Assembly: GCA_026184415.1 (NCBI GenBank)
Contig: CM047941.1
Span: forward strand, 4,216,001-4,280,000
Source: Trichothecium roseum
Lineage: Eukaryota > Ascomycota > Sordariomycetes > Hypocreales
Direction: 5' to 3'
Length of the DNA stretch: 64,000 nucleotides
Made by a program: the position numbers and the translations under genes. Every line of letters begins with the position of its first letter. The first letter of the stretch is position 1. A model generated the notes under the pieces. It saw only the letters and a list, made by a program, of their open reading frames with translations. It had not been told where the DNA came from and did not search any database. Of the stretch, positions 51,827 to 63,179 are shown in pieces.

Positions 51827-52489
51827 ATGAGTAGAATACTCTTCCGCTCCGCCCTGGAGCTGCGGGCACGGGCAAGACCGACGACAACAGCGGCAACGAC
51901 GACATTTCTGCCATCACTACTAGCGAGGTCCTTCAAAAGCACAGCGCCCATCGTCCGGCCCACGGCACAACCGCCTCACCACCCTAATAACGCCCCCAAC
52001 CCGACCAGCGACCGCACGCGACCCCTGGCCTTCAAGAAGAGCCACCCCCCGGCGCCCGAGGCGCCCATCAAGAACTCGGTGCAGACCCTCCTGCCCCTCC
52101 TGGCCGCGCAGCCGGGCCAGTACATCACCGTCCACATCCACGGCTTCCCCTACCTCGTGCAGGAGGGCGACTCGGTCCGCCTGCCCTTCCGGATGCCCGG
52201 CGTGCTGCCGGGGGACGTCCTCCGGCTAAACCGCGCGAGCGTCATCGGCAGCCGCGACTACACCATGAAGGGCGCCCCGCACATCGACGAGCGGGTGTTT
52301 GAGTGCCGCGCCACGGTCCTGGGGACCGAGTCGGAGCCGCTACGCATCAAGCTCAAGACCAAGAGGAGGCAGAGGCGGGTCAAGCAGGCCAAGAGCAAGC
52401 ACCGGTACACCATACTGCGCATCTCGGAGCTCAGCGTCAAGGGCTCGTGGGAAGAGGTTTTGGAGGATGCGCGGGCCAGCAGCCGATAA
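51827..52489 (+). CDS. mrpl49: Mitochondrial large-subunit ribosomal protein bL21m (Mrpl49)
   Basis: Component of the mitochondrial 54S large subunit. Single exon, 220 residues. The N-terminus is an Arg/Ser/Ala-rich mitochondrial presequence (MSRILFRSALELRARARPTT, then LLARSFKSTAP). A Pro-rich linker follows. The L21 domain starts around residue 98: QYITVHIHGFPYLVQEGDSV, RLPFRMPGVLPGDVLRLNRA and ECRATVLGTESEPLRIKLKT, and closes with RVKQAKSKHRYTILRISELS. This is the usual fungal bL21m form with an extended N-terminus. Confidence 0.92.
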   Translation: MSRILFRSALELRARARPTTTAATTTFLPSLLARSFKSTAPIVRPTAQPPHHPNNAPNPTSDRTRPLAFKKSHPPAPEAPIKNSVQTLLPLLAAQPGQYITVHIHGFPYLVQEGDSVRLPFRMPGVLPGDVLRLNRASVIGSRDYTMKGAPHIDERVFECRATVLGTESEPLRIKLKTKRRQRRVKQAKSKHRYTILRISELSVKGSWEEVLEDARASSR

Positions 52490-53666
52490 GGGGCAGCTTG
52501 GAAAATGTGCTGTGTGTAGGATCAGGGCATGGCGAAGAAAGTGTATAAATCTTCCTTTTTTTGAAACAAACTGTATAACTTTTATGGGATTATGGAAACA
52601 CGATGTATAAAATCAATTCATGACAGCACCCAACCCTTGTATCTCCCCCCCCCTCTCTCTCTCTCCCTTCGTTTTCTATACGAGACCGAAGGAAGGGCAA
52701 GCTCTTCACAAATCTACCTGCTTCTCTGTTATGTGGTAGAGTCTTGACTGAAATTTTGACAGCGGTGATGAAGTCCCTTCAAGCCGTTGACTTGCATTTA
52801 CCCCTGCCCTCATGGTCAACTTCTATAGGCCAAGCAGACGAACACCCCTTTGCAAAGATCCAGTCCAATGCATATATCACATAGCTGTCTGAAGTGAAAT
52901 ATGCCCAGCCCCTTCCCCCTTTCTTCGCAACGTCCTTCTTCCCCCCCCTCAAGTCACCCATTCATGGCTAAACATGTAATGTACGCACAGACGCTGGCGG
53001 GGCAGAAGTTCTTCATCCCACTTCCACCCCCCACCTAATACCAACCAGGCCCTGCTGTCACTTACCAGCAGCATGAAGCAGAGCTGGTTCGTATAAGGAG
53101 TACCTATGCTTACAAAACGACCGATCCATATTCACCGCTATTACAACTTATCGCAACACTATCCAATCTGAAAAATGCGATGATAGGCCGGGACAAGCCC
53201 CCAACGACATGAATATGGCCAACTCTCACTGGGTCGGTGAATATATCTGAGCTCCATCTCACAACATGTGCAGTACTATAAGAGTAGTGAGAACAGGGTG
53301 AAAGTAGTAGTAGTAGTAGTTATGCAGAAGGCACAGTCTCTATATCCAGAGACTGCCAGTAAGTTTATGCATTATAATATGTGTGCCGTTATGTACCACG
53401 TGGCAAATATAAGAAGAATAGAATAATACAAAGGGAAAAAAAGACAAGAAAGAATACATAACCATCGCACGCTCCCGCTCCCGTGAATAAGTCCATCATC
53501 TTTACTCCAACTCACTTCCCCTCCCATGTCATGTCAGAAAAGTCGTTAATGCGTTTGTGTTTTTCCGTAGTTTTTTGGTTTCCCTTCTCTCCTTCAGAGT
53601 ATAGATGCTCTCTGGTTAGCACTCCTTTTTTGCTATACAACGCCCCTCTCTTTCTTATTGGCAACC
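52490..53666. other. Convergent 3' flanks of bL21m and Mps1, no gene seen
   Basis: About 1.2 kb without a credible frame. Short (GTA)n repeat near 53306-53321 and CT-rich stretch near 52650-52670. Confidence 0.5.
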
Positions 53667-56469
53667 TCACATCCGGTTGGCCCTGGCCTTTTTAAAGCTC
53701 AACCAGTATGCTTGCGGCCAAGCGCTCTGGCTTTCTGCTTCGGTCGGTAGGCGTTCTTCGCAGCGCTTCACGACACTCTGGATGATTCTGCCTAGCATCT
53801 CCTCATCCATGGGCAGGGTCCTATCGCTGAATTCCGAAGGATAAAGAAACGGGTCCGAAGGATGAAGGAGCTCCTCGCAGGTGGGACGCTTGTGCACGTC
53901 ACGCTCGAGGCAACGCCTCAGAGTGCGAATAAGCGAGGCTGGGACCGGAACACCACCCATACCACGAGACGGGAACTCGATGGGGTGCTGCCAGTTGATG
54001 ATGGCCTGGCATCGTGCCATCTGGTTGGCAATATGGCCAAAGGGAGGGAGGCCATACACCATCTGGTACAAAATGCAGCCCAGAGACCATACATCGCTGG
54101 GTTTACCGAGCTTCATAAGCTTTGCCCCGCCAGGTATGCGACCGACACGAGGCTGCGAGTCCATGAGAGACTCGGGAGACATGTAGTTGGGTGTGCCAAT
54201 CTGTGTCTCTCGGTGGACATTGACGGTCCGATCTGTCTGGATAGCATTGGCAATGCCGAAGTCGATGAGCTTGAGCGAGCCGCGGACAAGTACGAAGTTG
54301 GCGGGCTTCAGGTCAGAATGGACAATATCAAACTGATGAACTGACTGAAGGCATTGCAACATTTCCTTCCAGTAGAACCTCACAAAGACCGGGTCGAACT
54401 TGGGTGTCTCGGGGTCCTGGCGAGCTCTCATGTGAGTATTGAAGTCGAGCTCACCCATCTCCATAAGCTATAATCACGGTTAGGAATGTTCATACATCGA
54501 AATTCTTTTCGATCAAAGGCAAACTTACCAAGGTGAGAGTCTGCCTCTCCTCATTCATCTCATAGTCATACAGCTGGATAACGCGGTCGACAGATGAAAG
54601 CCTCGTGAGGAGATCGATCTCTCCACGGAAACCCCTCATGGTCGACTCGTCGGCATGCTCAAGGGAGACACGCTTCAGCGCAAACATCTTGCCATTCTCA
54701 GCTGTCACACGGTACACCTTCGCACTACCACCACGGCCCAAACAGTCGAGGCGAGTATAGCACTTGCCATTGACCTTGAGGACATTCCTGCGCTGCTTCG
54801 CTTGAGTAGTTGTTGCGGCGCCGGCAGTCGAAGTCGCAGCCTCCAGAACAGACATTTTCGGTGGAGGCGGAGGAGCCTGTCGGACTGGCGTGTTCCTTAC
54901 GTTCTCGACAGGGGCTAGAGGCTTTCTTTCCACAGAGGCAGGCCTGGGAGGAGGAGGGTTGGCATCCACTGGCTCCTTCTCCGGCTTCGCGAGAAAGCTG
55001 TCTACCGCAGGTCTCGGGCGCCTATAACTATTAGGGGCCTCGTTCTCCTGATCGTAGGATGATGGAAGGGCAGGCTTGTAATCAGGAACCTGAACATGGA
55101 TCTCGCCAAGATCAAGCGGATCTTCTGCTTCCTCCTGGCGTTCCTCCTGCGGCTGCTGCTCCGGCTCCTCGCGCCATTCACGAGGCTCACGTTGCAAGAG
55201 AGATCGCCTTGAAGAGCTGCGTTGCTCACTGCTCGAGGGTTGCCTTCTATGCAAAGACCTCGAAGCCGCCGCACTGCTGACGGGGCTGCCAGAATTGAAA
55301 TGGCGCCCACCATCACCGTAAAAGGATGACTGAGGAACCTCATCGGCGGCTTGATCACGCTCTTGGCTTCCGAAACCCATACCCTCATCATGGTTCTCCT
55401 CGCCATCCTCCTCCGATTGTCGTCTCCTCACTCGGCGAGCGGGGCCGCTGAGGAAGCTGCCAGGCAGCTTGCCCACGCGCTTGACACGCATCGAGCTCTG
55501 GGGGTTCATCTCCTCGGGCCTGGTCTTGGTGGTCGTGGAGGGGTAGCGAGCAATGCTGCCGATACTAACAGCCGGAGCATTACGGGCCACCGTCTCGGGT
55601 CCCTCATGGTAGTCCATCTCTTCGCCCTCGACAGCAGACCTGTCAGCCATTGACCGGTCAAATGATCTCCCAGAAGAAAGCCCGGAGGAGCCAATGCGGT
55701 TACGGTTGCCGGATGAACCGGTGGCGATGCGGACCACGCGGTTGACCTGGGAAGGTGTGTTGACATCTTGCCTAGGTTCGGGCTTCTCCTCGGCAGGTTT
55801 CTCGCGTGTCTCACGTGTCTCACGTGTCTCGCGGTTCTCCGAACGACTTTGTGGCCTCGAGGGGGCAACAGATGTCCGCGCACCCAGAGGACGCGATGTC
55901 GACGTGGAACGGCGCTTCGACGCGCCACTGCCCATAGCATTGAGACTCTGCGAGTTATGACTCAAGCGAACGATGCGCTTCCTGACGGGACTGGGCTCCT
56001 TCTCCTTGTCCTTCTCTCCGGTATGCGACTCCATAGACTTGTCGGCATCTTGAGCCTGAACACTACCTGAGCGGAGGTGCCGGCGAGACTCCGAAGCTGA
56101 CGAGGTGGAAGTGTTCAGCGCACTTGTCCTCCTCCTAGTTCGGGGTGGTGATGACTGAGCAGGTTTCTCAGAATGGGGATCTTCCGAAGCTCCATCGTTA
56201 AGCAAGGCCTTTGTCAGCGCGCTGAGCTTCATCGGCACGGGAATCTCATCCTCCGAACTATCATCCTGGTGGTATTGTTGCTGTTGCTGTTGCTGCTGCT
56301 TCTGTGCAGATTGGCTCCTTGTAGAAGCCGCCGGGGCCGGGGCGGCGGGCTGCTGTTGCTGGCTCTCGCTCCTCGTCATTGCGCGCGATGTAGGACGTCG
56401 CAGCGCTTGGCGTTGCGAAGCTCTGCGGGTTGCACCCGCTGGTGCCGGCGTGGGCGAAACTGTCGCCAT
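53667..56469 (-). CDS. mps1: Dual-specificity spindle-checkpoint kinase Mps1 (TTK)
   Basis: Kinetochore kinase that phosphorylates MELT repeats of Spc105/KNL1 and starts spindle-checkpoint signalling. Two exons on the minus strand: 56469-54529 and 54467-53667, giving 913 residues. The first ~580 residues are disordered and basic/Ser-rich, with poly-Gln, SRS-type stretches, REPREWREEPEQQPQEERQE and Pro-rich PPPPRPASVERKPLAP. The kinase domain begins around KVNGKCYTRLDCLGRGGSAK with FALKRVSLEHADE, VIQLYDYEMNEE, the catalytic loop FDIVHSDLKPANFVLV, DFG in LKLIDFGIANAIQ and the activation segment ETQIGTPNYMSPESLMDSQP. The HSDLKPAN loop and GTPNYMSPE are typical of Mps1. All catalytic residues are intact. 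Confidence 0.95.
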
Positions 56470-57496
56470 GTCTATAAACGCGTCTTTATTCTGTTCAATT
56501 GCTGCAAATTTCGACTAAAACGCGTCGATAATTTCGATGGCGAGGAGGTTAGAGCAATGCTATTTTTTCTCCTTTTTTTTGTCGTCGATGATGTTATTCA
56601 AAAACCAAGGAAGAAATAAATCTGGGTGAATGCGTTGAAAAAGGGCGTATTACTCCAAGTCAAGCACAGAAGTTAATACCAAAACTCCCTTCGCTAGACA
56701 AGTGGTCGCGCTGCCAAAAAAAAAATGATGCATCACGAAAGGAGGATATCCTGGCAGTTTTAGAAACCTCGGGCGTGGATGCCTTTTCCCCCAAAAAAAA
56801 GCCACCCAAACCCCCCTTGTCCAAGCGTGCTGGTAACAGTTAGTGCGCACTTAGTTTTGTTTACTGTAGCCATGGCAACCAGACCTTAGCGCATTGCGTC
56901 AAGGCAGGAGCTTCCGCATGAAAGCTCTGGATTCGTGGAACCTTGGTGTCTGCATGAACAGAGTAAAATAAAATAAGATAAAATACTACATGGAAGTGAG
57001 AACTGCCGAGGGAATCGAATAATGAATGAGTTGCTGTTGTTATTGCTGTTTTTCTCTCTGTGTTATCATTTCGAGGTTGTTCGATTGCGGTCGCTGGTGG
57101 CTGGTAGTTGATTGATGCACCCCACTATGTACATCCAACCAACGGCCACTGTCAAATTCAATTCAGCACCCTTGCAGCTGCAATGAGTCTCCAGCTCCAC
57201 CGGCCTTGTTGACTTTCCGCCACGGCAGTCTACACCGATTGACTACCCGGTGCTCGCTCTCCCCGCCAGTTGACAGAATGTATTGGTGTGATAGAATAGC
57301 GGATTTTGAATATATAAGCTGTATAAAATATGAATTGTTTTTTTTTTAAAACTTTTCCTCAATCAGATATTTGCTTGGGCTGAACATTTTACCTGGTGTA
57401 TATTCAAGGTTGGATCGAAAGCTACGGCGGTTTGTGATTATCAGCTAAAACCATCGGGGTCCGACAAGGTTTCACTAATATCCCACTCCCGTTTCC
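56470..57496. other. Intergenic, no gene seen
   Basis: Mps1 promoter and 3' flank of the HET gene. A-runs and AT-rich tracts at 56960-57060 and 57300-57360. Confidence 0.5.
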
Positions 57497-59392
57497 TTAC
57501 ACCAACGTGATATCCATCTCGGCAAAATCGAGTTCGTCAAGCTCGCCTTGCATCGCATCTGATAGATATGCCTCGCATATCAGGGAGTATTTTGCTTCAG
57601 AGTCATGTCTCACCACATGAGGTACTAGTCCTCCGTTAAAGAGGAATACATTATCTCCAATCTTCATTGATCGCCCACCCAGACCAAGTCGCCCCGCAGA
57701 TGTAACGAACACTCTTCGATGAAGGATACTATACATGGTACAGTAAAAGCCCTTTTGGAACAGGCCATCGGCAACCAACGAGCTGAAAGCCTCGCTGTGC
57801 TGCTGGCTGCCCACGTCTCCGGACGCTGCCAGTTTAGCAAGACCGCGCCGCAGAGCATAATAAGTTTCTAGAGTAACCTCAGCACCTTGAAATGTACGGA
57901 AGCCACCAAGAAGGGTCTTCCAAAGACTGTTTATTCTGGCTTTGTCCTCCCCCTCAACCTTTGTATAGGGCTCCGGAGACGTTGTCAACTCGAAGGCCTG
58001 AGGGGAAAGGAAGTCTCTTGCTATATGCCGCTCGAATTTATCCAGGTGCGAATAAGCGTCAAGTGCTATTGTTTTATCGATTTCACGGCGCAGAAGATCC
58101 TCGGCGATGGGGATACGGCCGTAGATATCGGAAATTTCGCCTACCAGGCACCCCCGGGAAACAAGTTCGTGTATTGAAGCTCCTGGGAGCGCTACAATAT
58201 TCTTGTTGCTTGCATGAAACCCCTTTCTCGTGTCCAAGCCCAGGGAAATGCCGTCTTCATACCAGGCGACATGTTCCGAAGTCTGGTGAAAATCCGGGCA
58301 CCAGCTGGGCAAGCCGTGTTCCTTATCTGCCATGGTCCCCCTGTGCAAGAGGGCGAACCACATGGCCGCGGCTGGATCTGGCTGGGTCAGGATTTGCTGC
58401 CCAAAACCTGCGTACAGATCCTGCAGACTGGTCTTGTAGCTAAAATCTCCTAGTCGCTCACGCTGATGAGCCGGCAGGAGACCCAGGGAGCCGAATACAC
58501 GGTCGCGACGGTCGAAGCACTGAGAATTCTGGGACATGAGATATATGATCCATACGAGTTGTCTGGGCGTTCTCGGTTTATCGGGGTTGGCAGCATGGTC
58601 TAAGAAAGACTTTTGTACCACATCGCGTATACCGAATATCGCCCTTGCTTTCTGGCTGTCGTGGAGCTTACTGGCCTCGGCCAACATTGGCGGCTTGTTG
58701 TTATAGAAGCGTTCGGCTAGCAAGCCGGAAGTAGTGACTACAGCCTCAAGTATATCACCACTAAGTTCGTGCGTCCCGACGAGAAACCGAAGATCCCGGG
58801 CCAGCGCCGACTCCTGCACGATCCAGACACGGCTGTACCATCCATTGCTGATGATGTCGAGAACGCTGTTCCATACCGGATCGGATGGCGGGGGAAGCTC
58901 CGGCGGCTCGGGCAAGTTCTGGTCACCAACTCGTGCAACGAGGGGAAGTAAGTTGATGGCCTCAGCTGTAGCTGTGTCTCCAAGGCCGGGCCCTAACCAG
59001 ACCCAAACCTGAGTGGCACGTTGGTAAATTTCACTCATCTTGCGGATCTGCACCGTTTTCTCGTCCTCATCCTCCTGGTTGATGCATACGGCATCTACCC
59101 AAATAGGGCGGCTTGATGGGCGTTGACTGAGGTAAGGCAAGGCTATATGCAAGCTCTTTTGTATCTGAATTTCCTGGTCGTTCAATATCAGGGGGAACGT
59201 GTCTCCCATGGGACCCCAGGTATATGACAGAGCATCAAAATCAACATCCTGAACATCATGGCCTGCTTCGCCAAGAGTAACAATCCTCATAGCCCAGCTC
59301 GGCTCTCTACCACCTTCTCCCACATGATACTCCAGAAGCCTGATCTGCTCCGGGCCCAGGGGAGTATAGACAAAAGGCTTCGGAACGGACAT
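57497..59392 (-). CDS. HET-domain (heterokaryon incompatibility) protein
   Basis: Putative regulated cell-death/allorecognition protein of the fungal HET superfamily. Single exon, 631 residues. The HET domain spans about residues 50-210 with the three expected blocks: FDALSYTWGPMGDTFPLILN, RPIWVDAVCINQEDEDEKTV with QIRKMSEIYQRATQVWVWLG, and GWYSRVWIVQESALARDLRF. Middle and C-terminal parts (RDRVFGSLGLLPAHQRERLG, then MWFALLHRGTMADKEHGLPS) resemble the common fungal HET family that lacks NACHT or WD repeats. The C-terminus has RVFVTSAGRLGLGGRSMKIG with VFLFNGGLVPHVVR, a frequent closing block of these proteins. Whether it acts in incompatibility is unknown; most family members are untested. 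It is the clearest accessory gene in the window. Confidence 0.93.
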   Translation of the reverse strand: MSVPKPFVYTPLGPEQIRLLEYHVGEGGREPSWAMRIVTLGEAGHDVQDVDFDALSYTWGPMGDTFPLILNDQEIQIQKSLHIALPYLSQRPSSRPIWVDAVCINQEDEDEKTVQIRKMSEIYQRATQVWVWLGPGLGDTATAEAINLLPLVARVGDQNLPEPPELPPPSDPVWNSVLDIISNGWYSRVWIVQESALARDLRFLVGTHELSGDILEAVVTTSGLLAERFYNNKPPMLAEASKLHDSQKARAIFGIRDVVQKSFLDHAANPDKPRTPRQLVWIIYLMSQNSQCFDRRDRVFGSLGLLPAHQRERLGDFSYKTSLQDLYAGFGQQILTQPDPAAAMWFALLHRGTMADKEHGLPSWCPDFHQTSEHVAWYEDGISLGLDTRKGFHASNKNIVALPGASIHELVSRGCLVGEISDIYGRIPIAEDLLRREIDKTIALDAYSHLDKFERHIARDFLSPQAFELTTSPEPYTKVEGEDKARINSLWKTLLGGFRTFQGAEVTLETYYALRRGLAKLAASGDVGSQQHSEAFSSLVADGLFQKGFYCTMYSILHRRVFVTSAGRLGLGGRSMKIGDNVFLFNGGLVPHVVRHDSEAKYSLICEAYLSDAMQGELDELDFAEMDITLV

Positions 59393-60247
59393 CGTTGTAG
59401 TAATTCCAATTGTTATCAGTACGTAGGTAGCTTGAATGCTCGGCTACTACTCTTCTTAGCGGTAGGGTGGGGTGCAGGTAGATATCATTTCAAGGGTGAG
59501 GGGACGGGAATAAGCCAGCAACCTTAATTAGGAGATCTTTACGGAGATGGTGCAGCTCCCTGAGTTCTCGGTGTCAAAAAAAAAAACACAAGGCGTCACT
59601 TACATAATCACCACTTACTTACATAGTATGGAGTGTGGGAATATGTGAGGGGAACTCGTATGCATTCCATTTTTGACGCCCTCTGAGCCCCTGTCCGTAC
59701 ACATCGTAGTAGATTCCGTACTCGGTTCGTCGGTGTTTTCCGACACCGACTAGCTCGGTTGCAACCGCAGGGCGGGCAGCCATGCCCGCTGCCCGGTGGG
59801 CGTACCTACCTAGTCGCGGGAGTGAGCGCCCATGCCCGGGGCTTTGAAGCGGCCGGGGTCTTGAGGGTACAGTAGGTACTGCTACACAGTAGTGAAGGCT
59901 GTAGCTTATGCCACGCAGCAGCCACGGCAGTAGTACTCCGTACTTCGTAGCGGCTACCTGTATTATTCCCCCACTGCGAGTAATTGAGCTCTGAGACCTG
60001 CTCACAGCCTGGACATAAAGAAGGCGCAGCCAAAAATCAGGAACATGGGAAACCCTCCCGTCCCTATCCACCTCAAGCATACCGTCATCTAAGCTTTCTC
60101 CTTTTCCTTTTTTTTCTTCTCTTTACCTTCATCTTCTTGTGCTGCTGTTTATAAAAACCTGCCATTTCTTTCACGTATACGAAGTAGCAACTTTGTAATA
60201 CACACAGCTTTTCTTTTCGCACCCACCCGTTCAATGCTACCGCAGTC
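59393..60247. promoter_or_regulatory. Head-to-head spacer between HET gene and Per1
   Basis: 855 bases including both promoters. TACTCCGTACTTCGTA lies at 59935-59950, and a pyrimidine-rich tract (60095-60140) precedes Per1. No gene-like frame. Confidence 0.5.
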
Positions 60248-61469
60248 ATGACCTTGCTGGAGGGGAGGCCTTGCGCTCGCATCCTCGTTATCTGTGTGTT
60301 GATTCTTGCCTTCGCGAGCGCCGCGCGAGCTTCCGTGGGTGACAGGTTGCCCGAGTTTAAAGAATGCCTCGAAGTGAGATTCCCTCCCGCTGCTTCCGGT
60401 CGGCTTCTTTGGGTCGGCGTTCCTTGCTAACATTTGCTCAAGATCTGCAAAGCCGAGAACTGCGTTCCTGGAGCTCAAACCTCGATTCGTACGCTGTCCC
60501 CCCCCACGTCCCCCCCTCCCGCCTTCCCCAATTTATATATGAAGCTTCAAGGGAGGAAACCCGAGCTGACGAGGCCCCCCTCCCAGCTTTTCATCTTCGA
60601 CTTGTCTTATGGACGTGCGCCTCTGAATGCGACCATACATGCCAGCATATTATTACAAACGACCGCCTAGAAGCTGGCGTCCGCGTCGTCCAGTTCCACG
60701 GGAAATGGCCCTTCCACCGCATCCTCGGCATGCAAGAACCCTTCAGTGTTATTTGTTCCATCGGTAACTTCTGGGCCCATTACACCGGTTTGCAAAAGGT
60801 CCGCACCCAGATCCCCGCGAGCTACGACCTGCGGCGCTTCTATATCTGGTTCTCCTACATAAATTTGACGGCCTGGGTCTTCTCGACCATTTTCCACACT
60901 CGCGACTTCGGCCTCACAGAGGAGCTCGACTACCTTGCCGCCGGCGCTGCGATCCTATACGGCATGTACTATACCCCTGTGCGCGTCTTCCGCCTCGACC
61001 GCCGCACGCCCCGGCGAACATCCATTCGACGCATATGGACCGGGCTCTGCGTGACGCTGTACGTGATGCACGTCGGCTACCTTAAGTGCATAAAGTGGGA
61101 TTATACCTACAATATGGGCGCCAACGTGGTGGCCGGCGTAGTGCAGAACCTACTCTGGACCGGCTTCTCCATCAACAAGTACCTCGAGTCGCGGACGCTC
61201 TGGGCGACGTGGCCCGGTATCGCGGTGGCCTGGATCACTTTTGCCATGAGCATGGAGCTCTTTGACTTTCCGCCGTGGATGCTGTTTGTCGATGCGCACA
61301 GCTTGTGGCACTTGTTTACCATATACCCAATAACGCTTTGGTATAAGTAAGTGTTGTTGAGAAAACCTAGACATCCGGTGTTTCCGAGGCAGCGAGACTA
61401 ACAAATCGCAGGTTTTTAGTCAAAGACGCAAAGGACGACATTTCGAGACAACAGAGGCTAAAGGCATGA
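60248..61469 (+). CDS. per1: GPI-phospholipase A2 Per1 (PGAP3 family)
   Basis: ER membrane hydrolase of the CREST superfamily that removes the sn-2 acyl chain from GPI anchors during lipid remodelling. Four exons: 60248-60373, 60443-60488, 60587-61346, 61412-61469, giving 329 residues. A signal peptide (ARILVICVLILAFASAARA) is followed by the Cys-rich luminal part GDRLPEFKECLE, ICKAENCVPGAQTSI and LVLWTCASECDHTCQHIITN. The first family block is VVQFHGKWPFHRILGMQEPF. Several membrane segments follow (YIWFSYINLTAWVFSTIFHT; AAGAAILYGMYYTPVRVF; RIWTGLCVTLYVMHVGYLKC). The catalytic-type DAHSLWHLFTIYPITLWYK carries the conserved Asp and His. The short last exon ends in KDAKDDISRQQRLKA. CREST residues are intact. 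Confidence 0.95.
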
Positions 61470-61778
61470 TGTGAATATAGCATCATCGATGCCTTCAATG
61501 ATGCTCCAAGGGCATATGTAAAATAGAATCTGCGAATTGAACGATTTATACTCCGTTTCGCATCACCCACTTGAAGCACAACTCAACACAAACAGCACCG
61601 AGAGAGTCGGACGGATGACGATAATTAACATTCAAGCCTAATTTAATACGAAACGCCCTTGTGTCTTTTACCTATGACGCTTTTTTATATCTCACTTGAC
61701 CCGCTCGTCTAGAATACCCAAAACAAAAAGACAGACATCATTATTACCCCGGCTTCAGGGCATCTCAATACCCTTTTC
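61470..61778. terminator. Convergent 3' flanks of Per1 and the bHLH gene
   Basis: 309-base spacer, AT-rich at 61620-61700. No gene seen. Confidence 0.5.
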
Positions 61779-63179
61779 TCACTTGGTGAGTAAATCACTG
61801 ACAGACAGACCCCTGCTGTTCCTAAAATTGGATCCCCTCCGGTCGCTATTAAGCATGAGCAGCGCCGCCGTGGCCTCTTGGTCGAGGTCGTTTTGTGGCC
61901 CCAGCGGCGGTGTCGTGAGCGCCAGCGCGGCCATGCCTTGGGTGTTTCCGTACTGGGGACCCAGCGCCGGCGACGGTCCGGCAGAGTGGGTGTATCCGTA
62001 ATAGCCTGACGCGGCCGAGGATATAGAGGTTTGTCTGCCTCGGCGAGAGGCATCTTGTGGCATAAGGGCCGGGGACTGATTTTGGTATTGTTGATAATAC
62101 TGTTGGGGTTGGGACTGCGTCGCAGGTGTTGTCCCTGTCGTTGGTGAGGATAAAGACGGCGATGAGGAGAAAGATGCTGGGGTAAAGGCTGTGGCCGGGG
62201 ATACGGGCTGCGAGGAAGGAGGATGGAAGCCGCCGGTCGTTGTCGCTGATTCAGGTTCGCGGAATGCCTCGCGAATGGACGGCAGCTGGTGGCTTTGCGT
62301 CTGTTGAGTATCATGTTGGACCTGGGGAGTTGCGGACTTGACAAGGTCTTTGCGTTCCGTCTGGAGTGTGTCGACGCAATCTTTGAGGTACCGGAGGTAT
62401 TCGATGGTGGCCTGTTAATCGCGTTAGCAGTCCGGTTCGATCTTCTCCCTTCGAGCCCTTATATCCTGGAAAGGGTCGGAGGGGAAATAGAGGGAGGGCA
62501 TTACCTGGAGAATAGTGAGCTTGTGCATGTCCCCCGAGTTGCAGGCGGGCACCATGCTCTTGAGCGTGGCAAACTCCTCGTTCATCTTGCTTCTCCTCCG
62601 CCTCTCGATGAGGCTGTGCGCCGTCTTTCTTGCAATCTTGCGCCCGGCGGCGCTCGACGAGCTGGGCGCCTTGCGCTTGGTTCCCTGAACGCCCTCTGAC
62701 CCTTCAGCACCAGTACCGGCAGAAGTTGTGGCGGCGGTTTTACCAGCCGCTGCTGTGCCCTTGCCTTTCCCCTTGCCCTTGCTCGAACTGCCCGCGGTAC
62801 CGCTACCAGCACCGGTTCCCGTCTGCTCGCCTGCCTTATTACCGGTGTCGCCCTGCGGATTCATCTGGATAATCCTCCTCGACCGCGACGGCGGCGGCGG
62901 CAGCGCAAAGGTCCCCGCCCCGGCAGCATCGCCCTTGGAGGTAGTAGCGCTCCTCTTGCGAGCCTTGACGGTCTCGGCGGGCTGCTGCCTGTACTGCTCG
63001 GCTGCCGGCGAAGAGGAGGACGTGAGGGCCGGCTCGGGGAGGTTCAACTGGAGGGCGGGGAGGCGGCCCGTGCCGTCTTGGGCTTTGAGATCGGATGAGG
63101 AGCCTGGAGTGGGCGGGAAGCCCCGAGGTGGTGCTGGTGCTGGTGGCGACCGGGGCGCCGTCGACGAGGATTGTGACAT
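61779..63179 (-). CDS. bHLH transcription factor, Esc1-like
   Basis: Predicted E-box-binding nuclear regulator. Two exons on the minus strand: 63179-62505 and 62411-61779, giving 435 residues. The first ~175 residues are Ser/Pro/Gly/Ala-rich with basic patches (TVKARKRSATTSKGD; SSKGKGKGKG; GTKRKAPSS). The bHLH lies at about residues 178-240: GRKIARKTAHSLIERRRRSK, MNEEFATLKSMVPACNSGDM, HKLTILQ then ATIEYLRYLKDCVDTLQTER. The E...RRR basic-region residues that read CANNTG are present. The single intron splits helix 2. A weak leucine-type extension follows. The C-terminus is Gln/Ser/Pro/Tyr-rich and ends in LMLNSDRRGSNFRNSRGLSV. It resembles S. pombe Esc1 and related fungal factors of sexual development or stress, but the pathway here is unknown. 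Confidence 0.9.
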
